Assembly (NCBI GenBank): GCA_031420365.1
Contig: JANOMP010000007.1
Location: forward strand, 1 to 64,000
From: Leadbetterella sp031420365
Lineage (GTDB): Bacteria > Bacteroidota > Bacteroidia > Cytophagales > Spirosomataceae
Reading direction: 5' to 3'
Length of the DNA: 64,000 bases
Every line of letters starts with the position of its first letter. The stretch's first letter is position 1. Below are positions 63,501-64,000 of this stretch, piece by piece. The position numbers and the translations under genes were made by a program. The notes under the pieces are model-generated. The model saw nothing but the letters and a program-made list of their open reading frames with translations. It did not search any database and was not told the origin of the DNA.

Positions 63501-63936
63501 TTCACAATTTGTAAAAATGTTGGATTTAATCAAAAAAGAGCTGATTGTTAGAAACATAAACTTTGAATATCTAACGGGCCAAACAAAAAACAGGGCTGAA
63601 AAGGTTAAAAATTTTCAAGAAAATTCGGAGGTAAAGGTGTTCTTAGTTAGTCTGAAAGCAGGAGGTGTTGGCTTAAATCTTACGCAAGCGGATTATGTAT
63701 ATTTAGTAGATCCGTGGTGGAACCCAGCAGTAGAAAACCAAGCAATTGATCGTACACATAGAATAGGTCAAACCCAAAAAGTAGTAGCTATACGTTTAAT
63801 TTGCCCAAATACGATTGAAGAGAAAATGATGGAACTTCAAGCTTCAAAAGTACAACTTGCTGATGATTTAATAAAAACAGACACAACAATTTTGAAATCG
63901 CTAACCAAAGAAGATTTGCTCCAAATTTTGAGATAA
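60553..63936 (+). CDS. SWIM zinc-finger SNF2-family helicase
   Basis: 1127 aa. Residues 91-103 (CGC, then C101-x-H103) form a SWIM zinc motif. A long unassigned middle region precedes the SNF2 core: ADDMGLGKTIQ (motif I), LTTYGM, LDESQAIKN (motif II, DESQ), MTGTPIEN (III), SQFVKML, LVSLKAGGVGLNLTQADYV (V) and QAIDRTHRIGQ (VI). The ATPase probably remodels DNA-protein complexes. The start is uncertain: the TTG at 60553 lies inside TAACTTTG, a perfect -7-like box, so translation may begin later (e.g. TTG near 60590). Confidence 0.9.
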   Translation: MKINTTHKRFNKELESLEKGHEYTLNQVSIEQLSYSEILKHSPELIGKNSVITIQAKQLEPNFGIFSNSFSGVYFPDVSIFQKSQSLFLTCGCNSNRNRLCEHEVQVLHTIIERPHFRIFFDNTLRNQKIKETAALYGFKNEQNLENYFSVVFNNQGFKIIPTQKELLLLDEKNKKQLTEKLLIDKIKDFPLDLEESKTILLLGKHKFTEHFTFEIAEVERTKDGKIKNPIQIIDPSPLIWTKNEIDEIKFLSAILKFQKTYSESNPSDDLQALKAIQKNPFNYEIYLQSSEKLVVNELQIVKFEIPKLDFTFHVNFKAPFYEVSGSVSINNQKIELHELQIKYTYFICRKEKLYLIADLGYLKIINFFANNNPKILIHPSKYEDFKLEFLDKLEIKVNIDYTYLQKADAAYQEEWKIETKTEQIIYLSDQKNFVSITPVIKYGAIEVPVFSKKQLFDKDPNGNVFKINRNEDLELKLTTLLSRLHPEFHSQLGESDFFYLHKQKFLDENWFLDFFEELKQNDIKILGFNELKNNKINSNKAKVSINVVSGIDWFSTDIQIKYGKQKATLKELHKSLRNKNKFVQLDDGTMGILPEEWLAKFSSYFRQGKLEGAVIKTPKSNFLDILDSYEQDDLSKEVWGELNFFKNKLENFEEIKTCKAPKELKAKLRDYQQHGLNWLNFLDDFQFGACLADDMGLGKTIQILAFLLSQRNKNQHNTNLIIVPTSLLFNWQAEIEKFAPSLKVFINYNGKKIIKKEDFDSYEIILTTYGMLLSDIRFLKNYRFNYVILDESQAIKNPESQRYIAARMLQARNRIVMTGTPIENNTFDLYGQLSFVNPGLLGSKAYFRDIYGLPIDRFNDDRRAKELQRKVNPFILRRTKKQVANELPLKTEMLIYCEMGEEQRKVYDEYETELREYIQSKKPEDLAKNSMHVLTGITKLRQICNSPAILPEEEIKSDSSSKLNVLIKQIESKSSQHKILVFSQFVKMLDLIKKELIVRNINFEYLTGQTKNRAEKVKNFQENSEVKVFLVSLKAGGVGLNLTQADYVYLVDPWWNPAVENQAIDRTHRIGQTQKVVAIRLICPNTIEEKMMELQASKVQLADDLIKTDTTILKSLTKEDLLQILR

Positions 63937-64000
63937 ATTTTTAAGGCAAAAATTGTTTTACATAATTTCTAGAAGTTAAAATTGCCGCGGTAACATCATC

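Noticed and set aside
1..64000. CRISPR array, rRNA operon, prophage or toxin-antitoxin locus
   Set aside because: No regularly spaced repeats, no rRNA sequence, and no phage structural, restriction or toxin families were recognised in the window.

Overview
The window is AT-rich and gene-dense, and it reads as the chromosome of a Bacteroidota bacterium, probably of the Cytophagales/Flavobacteria type. The evidence is promoters of the form TTTG-N18-20-TAnnTTTG, genes without Shine-Dalgarno sites, a type IX secretion (T9SS) sorting-domain remnant, an ilvD-ilvB-ilvN-ilvC order, an atpD-atpC pair away from the other ATP synthase genes, and families largely confined to this phylum (DUF4159, DUF4301, SWIM-SNF2 helicase, DUF1080 plus cytochrome proteins). 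No genus is proposed.

Layout. 1-1.5 kb: 3' end of a GH5 glycoside hydrolase whose T9SS sorting domain is broken by frameshifts. 1.5-11.4 kb: one long operon: S41 protease lipoprotein, DUF4159, MoxR ATPase, DUF58, BatA-type membrane protein, two large uncharacterised membrane proteins (one with a histidine-rich stretch) and a DUF2891 protein. 11.5-12.1 kb: OmpH/Skp-like chaperone. 12.2-18.5 kb: an accessory island. It holds a dead REP-associated tyrosine transposase (RAYT), a truncated YeeE/YedE sulfur transporter, and a compact sulfane-sulfur operon (methyltransferase, persulfide dioxygenase-rhodanese, DUF6132, two rhodaneses, YgaP-like membrane protein, a monothiol thioredoxin, a rhodanese-thioredoxin lipoprotein). 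It is closed on the right by an internally deleted IS with paired inverted ends and the orphan 3' end of a beta-barrel gene.

18.7-27.2 kb: a small membrane protein, penicillin acylase, rhodanese, glycosyltransferase, argG, a MITE-like element and a TonB-receptor-like outer membrane protein. 27.4-32.8 kb: branched-chain amino acid operon ilvDBNC behind a 20-bp perfect palindrome. 32.8-33.2 kb: a second MITE-like element with 17-bp inverted ends; one arm is shared with the RAYT relic. 33.2-40.8 kb: GH13 amylase, GNAT acetyltransferase, atpDC, a LysR regulator divergent from isocitrate dehydrogenase, and a DksA-like protein.

41.1-52 kb: glutamate dehydrogenase, SDR, SixA-like phosphatase, GbsR and DtxR regulators, DUF4301, tRNA-Gln, an epimerase, uridine kinase, ribonucleotide reductase beta (with an NrdR-like palindrome at its promoter) and an M48 protease. 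52-55.7 kb: a tight minus-strand operon of META-like lipoprotein, serpin, LVIVD lipoprotein and outer membrane protein. 55.9-60.3 kb: rhodanese, then a DUF1080/PA14 protein and a cytochrome-containing dehydrogenase-like protein. 60.5-63.9 kb: SWIM/SNF2 helicase.

Most of the window is core metabolism and cell envelope. The parts that most repay attention are the 1.5-11.4 kb MoxR/BatA operon, the 12.2-18.5 kb sulfur island with its mobile borders, the dispersed MITE-like repeats, the serpin operon and several palindromic operators.
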